DNA of 13,197 nt from Paracoccaceae bacterium (GCA_003535335.1 DOHJ01000206.1:1-13197), one strand, 5' to 3'; shown: positions 6,564 to 13,197, counted from the stretch's first letter. Notes: generated from the letters alone by a model not told the origin. Program-made: numbers and translations.

Positions 6564-7294
6564 AGCTGTTACTCCTTGCCGGCAGTCGTGAGGCGAGTGC
6601 CTTGGCCGGATTACTGGCCAATGAGGCCAAAATCCTGACCATCGCATCGCTGGCCGGTGTGACGCGCGAGCCGCAGGATTTACCGGTGCAAATGCGCATT
6701 GGTCCGTTTGGCGGGCGGGATGCGTTTGTGAAATATCTGCGCGATCAGGCCTTTGATGCGCTGATTGACGCCACCCATCCGTTTGCCGCGCGCATCAGCA
6801 AACGTAGCGTTGAAGTGGCCGCCGAAATGAAGCTGGCGCATCTGCAAATCATGCGTCCGGCTTGGCAGGCAGGCGCGGGCGATAACTGGATTTTTATTGC
6901 GAGTGAACGCGAGGCGGCGCGCCATATTCCGGTTGGCTCGACTGTTTTGCTGGCCACGGGTCGCCAAACCCTGCAGCGGTTTGATAATATGTCGGGGCGT
7001 TATCTGATTTGTCGCCAAATCGAAAGCACGGATGGTGATTTCCCGTTTGCAAGCGGTGAATATCTGATCGGGCATCCGCCTTTTTCGGTTGAGGAAGAAA
7101 TTAAGCTGTTCAAGGAACGCGGGGTTCAATGGCTGGTGGTGAAAAATGCCGGCGGAATGCCAAGTCAAAGCAAACTGCTGGCGGCGCGGCAGTTGGGGAT
7201 TCCGGTGCTGTTGATCAATCGCCCGCCTTTGCTGGATTGTCAGCGGGTGGAAACCGCAAAAGCGGCTTATGACTGGGTGAAGGGTTTATTATGA
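6560..7294 (+). CDS. cobK: Precorrin-6A (or cobalt-precorrin-6A) reductase
   Basis: NAD(P)H-dependent reductase acting right after the C-1 methylation catalysed by the upstream CbiD. It has 244 residues, normal for CobK/CbiJ. Visible motifs are MKLLLLAGSREA at the N-terminus, the family signature DATHPFA (70-76), LATGRQ (131-136), and KNAGG (195-199) followed by the LLINRPP stretch near 217-223. AAAGGCGG inside the end of cbiD serves as ribosome binding site, and the ATG overlaps the cbiD stop. Its own stop overlaps the next start in the same way. CobK (aerobic) and CbiJ (anaerobic) are homologues and cannot be told apart with certainty from one sequence; a cobB-type neighbour in a marine alphaproteobacterium favours CobK. 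Confidence 0.93.
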   Translation: MKLLLLAGSREASALAGLLANEAKILTIASLAGVTREPQDLPVQMRIGPFGGRDAFVKYLRDQAFDALIDATHPFAARISKRSVEVAAEMKLAHLQIMRPAWQAGAGDNWIFIASEREAARHIPVGSTVLLATGRQTLQRFDNMSGRYLICRQIESTDGDFPFASGEYLIGHPPFSVEEEIKLFKERGVQWLVVKNAGGMPSQSKLLAARQLGIPVLLINRPPLLDCQRVETAKAAYDWVKGLL

Positions 7295-7914
7295 GAATTA
7301 TCACTTCGGATGCCTGTGTGGCCGAAGGGGCCGCGATTTTGGCCGCGCAAGTGCCGTTGTTTGCCACCGCATTGGAGCAAACCGGCCCCTTGCCGCTGCG
7401 CTTGCGAAAAGACGGATTTAGCGCGTTGCTGGACGCGATTGTGTGCCAGCAAATATCGGTGGCGGCGGCTTCGGCGATCTGGAAACGGTTGCAGGCGGCA
7501 AAATTGACCGGCCCGCGCAAAATTATCTGGGCCAGCGATGAGGCGTTGCGCGGCTGTGGGTTGTCGCGGCCCAAAATCCGATACGCACGGGCTTTGGCCG
7601 AAGCCAGGCTGGATTATGCGGCCCTGCGCGGAGAACCCAGCGAGCAGGTGATTGCAACCTTGATCCAGGTGCCCGGAATTGGCCGCTGGACGGCGGAAAT
7701 ATACGCAATGTTTTCGCTGGGTCATGCGGATGTGTTTGCAAATAACGATTTGGCCTTGCAAGAGGCCGCAAAAATCCTGTTTGGGCTGGATAATCGGCCC
7801 AATGAGCGTCAAATGCGCGAAATGGCCGCGGATTGGGCCCCTTGGAGAGCGGTTGCAGCCAGAATATTATGGGCCTATTATCGACTGGCAAAACAAAGAG
7901 AAGGTATCAAATGA
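7291..7914 (+). CDS. DNA-3-methyladenine glycosylase II family protein (AlkA-like)
   Basis: Base-excision repair glycosylase of the HhH-GPD superfamily, expected to remove alkylated purines from DNA. It has 207 residues and consists of the catalytic core only; the extra N-terminal domain of E. coli AlkA is absent, as in many short AlkA homologues. Key features are AIVCQQIS (49-56), the helix-hairpin-helix LIQVPGIGRWTAEIYAM (124-140) and the probable catalytic Asp153 in NNDLAL, aligned with PDDYLI of AlkA. DWAPWRAVAARILW (181-194) aligns with the KPWRSYA region. No iron-sulfur cysteine cluster is present, which argues against MutY or Nth. GAAGGG precedes the start. It overlaps cobK upstream and an esterase gene downstream by four bases each, so it is translated as part of the cobalamin operon. 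Confidence 0.93.
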   Translation: MRIITSDACVAEGAAILAAQVPLFATALEQTGPLPLRLRKDGFSALLDAIVCQQISVAAASAIWKRLQAAKLTGPRKIIWASDEALRGCGLSRPKIRYARALAEARLDYAALRGEPSEQVIATLIQVPGIGRWTAEIYAMFSLGHADVFANNDLALQEAAKILFGLDNRPNERQMREMAADWAPWRAVAARILWAYYRLAKQREGIK

Positions 7915-8588
7915 CACGCGAACTCAACGGTATGCGCCAAGGCGCTGCTTCAGGCAAAGCGACCTCGATGGTGATATTTCTGCATGGCTACGGGGCCGAT
8001 GGCGATGATCTGATGGGGCTGGCCAAACCGCTTGCGCCCTACATGCCCGACACGGTTTTTGTTTCGCCTGACGGGCCGGAAGAATGTGCCGGAAATGAAG
8101 CGGGTCGCCAGTGGTTTTCGGTGCCGTGGATTGACAATTCAAGCGAAGAAGACGCGGTTGCCGGCATGAAAGTCGCCGTGGAAGATTTGAACGTCTATAT
8201 TGATAAAATAGTTAAAGAAGAAGGCGTAAGTATCGAAAAAACCGTGCTTTTCGGGTTTTCCCAAGGCACGATGATGGCCCTGCAACTGGCCCCGCGCCGT
8301 GAAGAGGTGTTTGCGGCTGTGGTGGGTTTTGCGGGTTCGTTAATGTTGCCAGACGATTTGCGCGAAGAAGTAATTTCGCACCCGCCCGTGATGTTGCTGC
8401 ATGGTGAAGATGATGACGTGATCCCGCCCGAGGCCCTGAACAAGGCCGAATTTGCCCTAAATACGCTGGGTTTTGAGGTGTATCCATATATTATGCAAAA
8501 AACGGGTCATGGCATTGCCAGCGACGGTTTAAGTGTGGCGGCCGGATTTATGCGTGAAAAACTGGGCATTGAAGGAGAGCTGCAATGA
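7911..8588 (+). CDS. Phospholipase/carboxylesterase family alpha/beta hydrolase, copy 1
   Basis: Cytosolic serine hydrolase of the YpfH/acyl-protein-thioesterase-like family, with no signal peptide. It has 225 residues. Motifs are FLHGYGADGDDL (23-34) with the oxyanion-hole region, MPDTVFVSPDGPE (45-57), and the nucleophile elbow GFSQG (115-119) with Ser117. Asp168 in the HGEDDDVIP segment and His200 in TGHGI complete the triad. The natural substrate is unknown; short-chain esters or acyl groups are typical for the family. The start at 7911 has GAAGG upstream and overlaps the glycosylase stop. It aligns without gaps to the next gene (by hand count, about 58% identical residues over 221), so the two arose by tandem duplication. 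It ends with an extra EGELQ tail. Confidence 0.93.
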   Translation: MTRELNGMRQGAASGKATSMVIFLHGYGADGDDLMGLAKPLAPYMPDTVFVSPDGPEECAGNEAGRQWFSVPWIDNSSEEDAVAGMKVAVEDLNVYIDKIVKEEGVSIEKTVLFGFSQGTMMALQLAPRREEVFAAVVGFAGSLMLPDDLREEVISHPPVMLLHGEDDDVIPPEALNKAEFALNTLGFEVYPYIMQKTGHGIASDGLSVAAGFMREKLGIEGELQ

Positions 8589-9250
8589 GCCGTATTCTGG
8601 ACAACCATCGCCGCCCGTCTGCATCGGGGCGGGTGAAATCCGTGGTGGTTTTTTTGCACGGCTACGGCGCAAGCGGGCAGGATTTGCTGGGTTTGGCTGA
8701 TCCGCTGGCACAACACATGCCCGATACGGTTTTTGTTTCGCCTGATGCGCCGGAAAAATGCATGGGCAATCCGGAAGGGTTTCAATGGTTTCCGATCCCG
8801 TGGATTGACGGCTCTAGCATCGAGGCCTCGACCGACGCAATGGAGCGCGCCGCCGATGATTTGAACGCTTATCTGGATCAGGTTATGGCAGGCGAAGGTA
8901 TTATGGCCGATAAAATCGTGTTGTTCGGTTTTTCCCAAGGCACGATGATGGCCCTGCAGGTGGCGCCGCGCCGCGATACGGCGTTTGCCGGTGTGGTCGG
9001 GTTTTCCGGCCGCGTGATATCGCCCGAGCTGCTGGCCGGACAAGCCGTTAGCAAACCGCCGGTTTTACTGGTTCATGGAGATCAGGACGAGGTGGTGCCG
9101 CCGGAATCGTTAAACGAGGCAGGTGATGCGCTGACAGTGGCCGGATTTCAGGTTTACGCCCATGTGATGAAAGGCACCGGACACGCGATTGCGCCAGATG
9201 GTCTGAGCATTGCTGCCGCTTTTATGCGCGATAAACTGGGTATAAAATAA
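8585..9250 (+). CDS. Phospholipase/carboxylesterase family alpha/beta hydrolase, copy 2
   Basis: Tandem paralogue of the preceding gene, with 221 residues and the same motif positions: FLHGYGASGQDL (23-34), MPDTVFVSPDAPE, GFSQG with Ser117, Asp168 in HGDQDEVVP, His200 in TGHAI. All three triad residues are kept, so both copies should be active. Differences concentrate at the N-terminus and around residues 81-110 and 141-160. These could be lid or substrate-contact regions, which hints at diverged specificity. A strong ribosome binding site (AAGGAGAG) lies just before the ATG, which overlaps the first copy's stop by four bases. It is the last gene of the five-gene overlapping run. A weak hairpin (9250-9269) follows, without a T run. 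Confidence 0.93.
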   Translation: MSRILDNHRRPSASGRVKSVVVFLHGYGASGQDLLGLADPLAQHMPDTVFVSPDAPEKCMGNPEGFQWFPIPWIDGSSIEASTDAMERAADDLNAYLDQVMAGEGIMADKIVLFGFSQGTMMALQVAPRRDTAFAGVVGFSGRVISPELLAGQAVSKPPVLLVHGDQDEVVPPESLNEAGDALTVAGFQVYAHVMKGTGHAIAPDGLSIAAAFMRDKLGIK

Positions 9251-9267
9251 ACCCGTATATTGCGGGG

Positions 9268-9295
9268 TTGCCAGACGATCTACAAGATATATAGT
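9268..9295 (+). promoter_or_regulatory. Promoter of the HNH gene
   Basis: TTGCCA (9268-9273) and TATAGT (9290-9295), separated by 16 bases, each match the sigma70-type consensus at 5 of 6 positions. Transcription would start near 9302, giving a leader of about 23 bases. This marks the HNH gene as a unit separate from the esterase operon, although read-through is possible. Confidence 0.6.
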
Positions 9296-9324
9296 CGCCC
9301 TTAATTGAATGGGGGTGATCTTTG

Positions 9325-9909
9325 ATGCGACCTGATTTCAGAACCGCGTTTGTTCGCCAATCCGCCGGTTTGCGCCAGTACCCTGCGCTGGTGCTAAATG
9401 CGGATTACCGCCCGCTTTGCTATTACCCGTTATCGCTCTGGAGCTGGCAGGAAGCCGTCAAGGCGTCCTATCTGGACCGGGTTGATATTTTGGCCCGATA
9501 TGATCAGGTGGTGCGCAGCCCGCAGATTGAAATCCGCATTCCCAGCGTGGTGGTTTTGCGCGATTATGTAAAGCTGCAAAGCCGGGTGGCTTTTACCCGT
9601 TTTAATCTGTTTTTACGCGATGAATTTCGCTGCCAGTATTGCGGCGCAAGCGATGATTTGACCTTTGATCATGTCTTGCCGCGTTCCAAAGGCGGGCTTA
9701 CCAGTTGGGAAAATGTGGTGGCGGCCTGTTCGCCTTGCAATTTGCGCAAAGCGGCCAAAAGCCTGGAAATATCCGGCATGCAGCTGCTGAAACCAGCCCA
9801 CAAGCCGGATGCGGCACAGCTGCATAATCTGGGCCGTAAATTCCCGCCCAATTTCATGCATGAAAGCTGGCTTGATTTCCTTTACTGGGATGCGGAACTG
9901 GAAGAATAG
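9325..9909 (+). CDS. HNH endonuclease family protein
   Basis: Cytosolic protein of 194 residues with a C-terminal zinc-supported HNH nuclease domain. Two CxxC pairs, Cys103/Cys106 and Cys135/Cys138, frame the domain. The catalytic pattern is DH (115-116), then Asn130 in WENVV and Asn139 in CSPCNLRK. The N-terminal 95 residues (PALVLNADYRPLCYYPLSLW, then EIRIPSVVVLRDYV) form the conserved extension seen in a widespread group of stand-alone bacterial HNH proteins whose cellular role is not settled. No methyltransferase or phage gene is adjacent, so it is unlikely to be part of a restriction system here. A TTG at 9322 is in frame, but the ATG at 9325 is preferred, with GGGGGTGAT upstream. The gene ends directly against the stop of the convergent radical SAM gene. 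Confidence 0.93.
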   Translation: MRPDFRTAFVRQSAGLRQYPALVLNADYRPLCYYPLSLWSWQEAVKASYLDRVDILARYDQVVRSPQIEIRIPSVVVLRDYVKLQSRVAFTRFNLFLRDEFRCQYCGASDDLTFDHVLPRSKGGLTSWENVVAACSPCNLRKAAKSLEISGMQLLKPAHKPDAAQLHNLGRKFPPNFMHESWLDFLYWDAELEE

Positions 9910-10875
9910 CTAGGCCGAGCAGCTGGCCCCGCCCAGCACACAGAATTTGGCGCAATGGGCGTGGTTCAGGTAAACATCCCTTTCGGCCTCTTTCAGGGTG
10001 GCACCCATTTCAAAGCCCTTGGCGTAAGGTAGCAAGGTGCAGGCCAGCACCACCGGATGATCGGCCCCTTTGCGTCTGACCACCATGCGCGATCCGGCGC
10101 ACATGATTTCACTGGGCGATTTTCCCAGAATTCCCCAGCACGCCGTGGTGATTTCCGGCACTTCAACGGTTTCGTCCATTTCGGGAAATAAAACACACGT
10201 GCCCGGGTTCATCGCATCAATTTTATAGCCGCGCTGCTCAAACAGTTTGGCAAAGCCGTCGCGTTCATCTTGTTGGCTTTCGCCCCATAACATCCGGCCG
10301 GCAACCGACATTTTGGCCCCGATCGAATTTAGCCAATCCATACCGGCAATGGTTTTTTCAAACGCCCCCGCGCCGCGCATTTCGTCATGGTGTTGCTGGC
10401 TGTAATGATCCAGCGAGACGCGAAATGTTAATTTATCGCCAAATTCGGCGACCAGTTCGGCAATTCCTGCCTGAATCCGGCTGCGCATCATCGGGCGCAT
10501 GGCATTGGTTAAAACCAGAACCTCGTAGTCCGCCTCAAGCGCAAGCCGGCTCATGGCGTTCATTTGCGGGTTCATGTAGGGCTCGCCGCCGGTAAAGCCG
10601 ATTTCACGTACCGGCCATTTTCGATCAATGATCTGGTCCAGATAGATCTGCACATCATCGGCGGTGAAATACACCAGCAGGTTATTAAAGGGCGATGAAT
10701 CAATATAGCAATTCACACAGGAAATATTACAAAGCGTGCCGGTGTTAAACCACAAGGTTTCGGCCTTGCTCAGGGGAACAGATGCACGGGTTTCGCCCTT
10801 GGCAGTTATAAAGGGATGCTCGAATTTTCCAATATTAGCCCGGTTTTCTACCTGTTTAACGACTTGATGTTTCAT
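9910..10875 (-). CDS. Radical SAM protein with additional cysteine cluster
   Basis: Iron-sulfur enzyme that cleaves S-adenosylmethionine to start radical chemistry; cytosolic, with unknown substrate. It has 321 residues. The radical-cluster motif is CX3CX2C, Cys49, Cys53 and Cys56 in LCNISCVNC. GGEP (96-99) for SAM binding and the strand FRVSLDH (151-157) follow. Seven more cysteines lie in the C-terminal third (227, 246, 259, 279, 308, 312, 319), ending with a CX3CX6C array two residues from the end. This resembles the auxiliary-cluster domains (SPASM or twitch) of peptide- and protein-modifying members, though the exact spacing does not let me assign a subfamily. No precursor-peptide gene was recognised beside it. 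The ribosome binding site is weak (GAGA). It diverges from zwf across 184 bases and converges with the HNH gene with no spacer. Confidence 0.9.
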   Translation of the reverse strand: MKHQVVKQVENRANIGKFEHPFITAKGETRASVPLSKAETLWFNTGTLCNISCVNCYIDSSPFNNLLVYFTADDVQIYLDQIIDRKWPVREIGFTGGEPYMNPQMNAMSRLALEADYEVLVLTNAMRPMMRSRIQAGIAELVAEFGDKLTFRVSLDHYSQQHHDEMRGAGAFEKTIAGMDWLNSIGAKMSVAGRMLWGESQQDERDGFAKLFEQRGYKIDAMNPGTCVLFPEMDETVEVPEITTACWGILGKSPSEIMCAGSRMVVRRKGADHPVVLACTLLPYAKGFEMGATLKEAERDVYLNHAHCAKFCVLGGASCSA

Positions 10876-11000
10876 AGAATTCTCTTTTTAAGTGGTTCTG
10901 GTAAAACTAACGTGCAATGACTGGTAATTAAAACCCTGATTGTATTGGTTTGACGGATTTGTGATGGTTAAGTGCTATAGAAGAGTTACATTTCAGGCGT

Positions 11001-11024
11001 AATCCCGTCAGTAAAGGCGGGATT
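11001..11024 (+). promoter_or_regulatory. Hairpin in the zwf upstream region
   Basis: AATCCCGTC and GGCGGGATT form a nine-pair stem (one G-U) with a six-base AGTAAA loop, 35 bases before the zwf start. No T run follows, and no plus-strand gene lies upstream that needs a terminator. It could be an operator dyad or a leader-RNA structure. A poorly supported promoter element, TTGACG (10950-10955), lies upstream without a good -10 at normal spacing. Confidence 0.45.
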
Positions 11025-11059
11025 GATTGAAGATTGTATTTAGGCAAAGGGCAAACATC

Positions 11060-12511
11060 ATGGTTACACGCGTGATTCCGGTAGATCCGTTTGATCTGGT
11101 TATTTTTGGCGGCACGGGTGATTTGGCCAGACGTAAAATTATACCGGGGTTGTACCGGCGCTTTGTCGCAGGGCAAATTCCGGTTGGAACCCGTATAATC
11201 GGTGCGGCGCGCGGTGCGCTGACTGATGCGGATTATCGCGACCTTGCCCGCAAATCAATCGGGGAATTCGTGCAGGAAAAATCCCGCAGCCAAGAGAAAA
11301 TAGAAAGTTTTGTTGCGGCACTGCATTTTTTGAAAATTGACGCCATGGCTGAAAATGGCTGGGACGATCTGGCCAAAATGGTGCGCAAAGACGTGGTGCA
11401 AGTGTTCTATTTTTCAGTCGGTCCGCGTCTGTTCGGGCCATTGGCCAAGCGGCTGAATGATCATAATATCTCTGCCGATAATGCGCGGATTGTGGTGGAA
11501 AAACCCTTTGGCCATGATTTGGCCTCGGCACAGGCATTAAATCAGGAACTGGCTGAATATTTTGACGAAAGCCAGATCTACCGGATCGATCATTATCTGG
11601 GCAAGGAAACCGTGCAAAACCTGATGGCGGTGCGGTTTGCCAATATCCTGTTCGAGCCATTGTGGAATTCACAATATGTCGACCATATCCAGATCACGGT
11701 TTCCGAAACGGTCGGGGTTGGCGGGCGTGGTGCGTATTACGATAAATCCGGTGCCATGCGCGATATGGTGCAGAACCATCTGATGCAACTGGTTTGCCTG
11801 ATCGCAATGGAGCCACCGGCGCAGTTTGACCCGGATTCTGTTCGGGATGAAAAGCTTAAAGTGATCCGCGCGCTTGATACGGTTTCGCCAAATGACATTG
11901 TGCGCGGTCAGTACAGGGCGCAGGGCGATAATCCGTCCTATATTGAAGATAGCGAAAACCCCGAGAGCAAAACCGAAAGCTTTTTGGCGATGAAGCTGAA
12001 AATTTCCAACTGGCGCTGGAACGGCACCCCGTTTTATCTACGAACCGGTAAACGCTTGCGGGCGCGCAAAAGCGAAATTGCCGTGGTGTTCAAAGACCCG
12101 CCGCATATGATTTTTGGCGATAACGCCAAGCACCGTTGCAATCAGCTGCTGATCCATCTGCAACCCAACGAGGGCATGGATATGCGTGTGACCATCAAAG
12201 AACCCGGACCCGGTGGCATGCGCCTGATGGATGTGCCGCTGGATATGAGCTTTGCCGAAGCTTTGGGCGAGGCGGCAGACAATATCACCGATGCCTACGA
12301 GCGGCTGGTGATGGATGTTATCCGTGGGGATCAAACCCTGTTTATGCGTGGTGACGAGGTCGAGGCGGCTTGGGCCTGGACCGATCCTATGATAGAGGCT
12401 TGGAAAGCGCGCGGTGATTTGCCAAAGCCGTATGATCCGGGCAGTTCGGGACCGGAAGACGCGCTGATGCTGATGCACAAAGAAGGCCGGCGCTGGAGGG
12501 AGATAACCTAG
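11060..12511 (+). CDS. zwf: Glucose-6-phosphate 1-dehydrogenase
   Basis: Oxidises glucose-6-phosphate to 6-phosphogluconolactone with NAD(P)+, the entry to the oxidative pentose phosphate and Entner-Doudoroff pathways; cytosolic. It has 483 residues, the usual length. The N-terminal Rossmann motif is FGGTGDLARRK (16-26), a GGTGDLA version of the common GASGDLA. EKPFG (147-151), the substrate-site signature RIDHYLGKE (175-183) with Asp177, His178 and Lys182, and the general-base histidine in QNHLMQ (His240) follow. FYLRTGKRL lies at about 325-333. The open frame begins at 11027, but the ATG at 11060 is preferred: AAAGGG lies 8 bases upstream and the protein length fits. Its TAG stop directly abuts the pgl start, so the two genes form one operon. 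Confidence 0.97.
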   Translation: MVTRVIPVDPFDLVIFGGTGDLARRKIIPGLYRRFVAGQIPVGTRIIGAARGALTDADYRDLARKSIGEFVQEKSRSQEKIESFVAALHFLKIDAMAENGWDDLAKMVRKDVVQVFYFSVGPRLFGPLAKRLNDHNISADNARIVVEKPFGHDLASAQALNQELAEYFDESQIYRIDHYLGKETVQNLMAVRFANILFEPLWNSQYVDHIQITVSETVGVGGRGAYYDKSGAMRDMVQNHLMQLVCLIAMEPPAQFDPDSVRDEKLKVIRALDTVSPNDIVRGQYRAQGDNPSYIEDSENPESKTESFLAMKLKISNWRWNGTPFYLRTGKRLRARKSEIAVVFKDPPHMIFGDNAKHRCNQLLIHLQPNEGMDMRVTIKEPGPGGMRLMDVPLDMSFAEALGEAADNITDAYERLVMDVIRGDQTLFMRGDEVEAAWAWTDPMIEAWKARGDLPKPYDPGSSGPEDALMLMHKEGRRWREIT

Positions 12512-13186
12512 ATGAAAAAGATAAAATATCCTGATGTGGAAATTATGGCGCTGGATCTGGCCAATATGTTGGCCAGCGAACTACACACGGCGCTGGGCAA
12601 CAAGGCGCGGGTTACTTTTGTGGTTCCCGGCGGCACCACACCGGGTCCGGTTTTTGATATTTTATCCGGTGTTGCGCTGGATTGGGACCGGGTTGATATT
12701 TTGCTCAGTGACGAGCGCTGGGTGGCGCAAACCTCGCCGCGCTCCAACACAGCGCTTTTGCACAAGCGCCTGTTGGTCGATAAGGCCGCGCGCGCTAGGC
12801 TGGTGCCGCTTTATCAAGAGGCGGATCAGCCCGAAGATGTTTTGCCCTCGCTGGCAAAGGAAATTGGCCCGCTGCTGCCGATTGATATTTTGTTGCTGGG
12901 GATGGGCGAAGATATGCACACGGCCTCGTTATTTCCCGGAGCGGACCGTTTGAGCGAGGCCTTTGAAGATCACGCACCGCTGTTGTTGCCGATGCGCGCG
13001 GATGGGGCGGGCGAGCCACGCGTGACATTGACCGCGCCGGTTTTATTGGGCGCGATGTCAACCCATATCGTGTTCACCGGCAAGGGCAAGAACAAGGCGC
13101 TAAAGGTGGCGCGCAAACTGAATGACCCCCTGAAAGCGCCGATTTCGGCCTTTTTAAAGGGTGCAACTTTGCATTGGACACCATGA
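12512..13186 (+). CDS. pgl: 6-phosphogluconolactonase
   Basis: Hydrolyses the lactone made by Zwf to 6-phosphogluconate; cytosolic, DevB/Pgl family. It has 224 residues. Motifs are VPGGTTP (38-44) for phosphate binding, LLSDERWV (64-71), SNTALL (78-83), GMGEDMHTASLFPG (130-143) and PRVTLT (169-174). In the fourth motif the residue before the conserved His136 is methionine, where the family usually has glycine (GMGxDGHTASLFP). It starts on the base after the zwf stop, with GGAGGGAG at the end of zwf as a slightly distant ribosome binding site. Zwf and Pgl catalyse consecutive steps, so the coupling makes biochemical sense. Confidence 0.95.
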   Translation: MKKIKYPDVEIMALDLANMLASELHTALGNKARVTFVVPGGTTPGPVFDILSGVALDWDRVDILLSDERWVAQTSPRSNTALLHKRLLVDKAARARLVPLYQEADQPEDVLPSLAKEIGPLLPIDILLLGMGEDMHTASLFPGADRLSEAFEDHAPLLLPMRADGAGEPRVTLTAPVLLGAMSTHIVFTGKGKNKALKVARKLNDPLKAPISAFLKGATLHWTP

Positions 13187-13187
13187 T

Positions 13188-13192
13188 GGAGG
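13188..13192 (+). promoter_or_regulatory. Ribosome binding site for a further gene beyond the window
   Basis: GGAGG lies two bases after the pgl stop, five bases before the window edge. This is the expected distance for a start codon just outside the window, so the zwf-pgl operon probably continues. The next gene may be pgi, which commonly follows zwf-pgl in related bacteria; that identity is an inference from gene order, not seen here. Confidence 0.5.
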
Positions 13193-13197
13193 ACACC

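Noticed and set aside
9250..9269. Hairpin AACCCG / CGGGGTT after the second esterase as a terminator
   Set aside because: The stem is short with a bulge, has no T run, and its 3' arm overlaps the -35 element of the HNH promoter.
9325..10875. HNH gene plus radical SAM gene as a defence or restriction module
   Set aside because: The genes are convergent rather than in an operon, there is no methyltransferase, helicase or sensor gene, and this HNH family is widespread as a stand-alone housekeeping-type protein.
10928..11176. Minus-strand 82-residue ORF in the zwf upstream region
   Set aside because: It overlaps the zwf start, has no protein family features, and lies over the hairpin and likely regulatory region.

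Overview
The window looks like a chromosomal segment of an alphaproteobacterium, most likely Rhodobacterales (Roseobacter-like). This rests on the protein types and their arrangement: a zinc-free L33, a YbhL/YccA-type Bax-inhibitor protein, a DUF1127 mini-protein, an HNH protein of the type common in that order, and zwf-pgl. GC content is moderate, with AT-richer intergenic spacers. No insertion sequence, phage gene, tRNA or CRISPR array was seen. The content is mostly housekeeping and cofactor metabolism, and I see no clear new defence or mobile system.

Layout: (1) 1-800 holds the 3' end of the RNase P RNA gene (rnpB, cut by the window edge), an uncertain small membrane-protein ORF on the minus strand, and rpmG with promoter and terminator. 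(2) 745-1874, minus strand: a Bax-inhibitor-1 family membrane protein and a DUF1127 protein, with a strong hairpin between them. (3) 1875-2852: an operator-rich spacer and a LysR-type regulator transcribed away from the DUF1127 gene. (4) 2859-5403, minus strand: an MFS transporter lying downstream of cobB (cobyrinate/hydrogenobyrinate a,c-diamide synthase). (5) 5514-9250, plus strand: cbiD, cobK, an AlkA-type DNA glycosylase and two tandem serine esterases. All four junctions in this run are 4-base ATGA overlaps. (6) 9268-9909: an HNH endonuclease-family gene with its own promoter, ending directly against a convergent radical SAM gene (9910-10875, minus). (7) 11060-13186: zwf and pgl of the oxidative pentose phosphate/Entner-Doudoroff entry, abutting without a gap. 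A ribosome binding site for a further gene (possibly pgi) sits at the window end.

How the genes work together: cbiD and cobK encode consecutive corrin-ring steps (C-1 methylation, then reduction of the precorrin-6A type intermediate). cobB, transcribed divergently from them, amidates side chains later in the same pathway. zwf and pgl are consecutive steps from glucose-6-phosphate to 6-phosphogluconate. The glycosylase and the two esterases appear translationally coupled to the cobalamin genes without an obvious biochemical link, which is the most unusual organisational point here. The radical SAM protein, with seven cysteines beyond its radical-cluster triad, is the least understood gene product.
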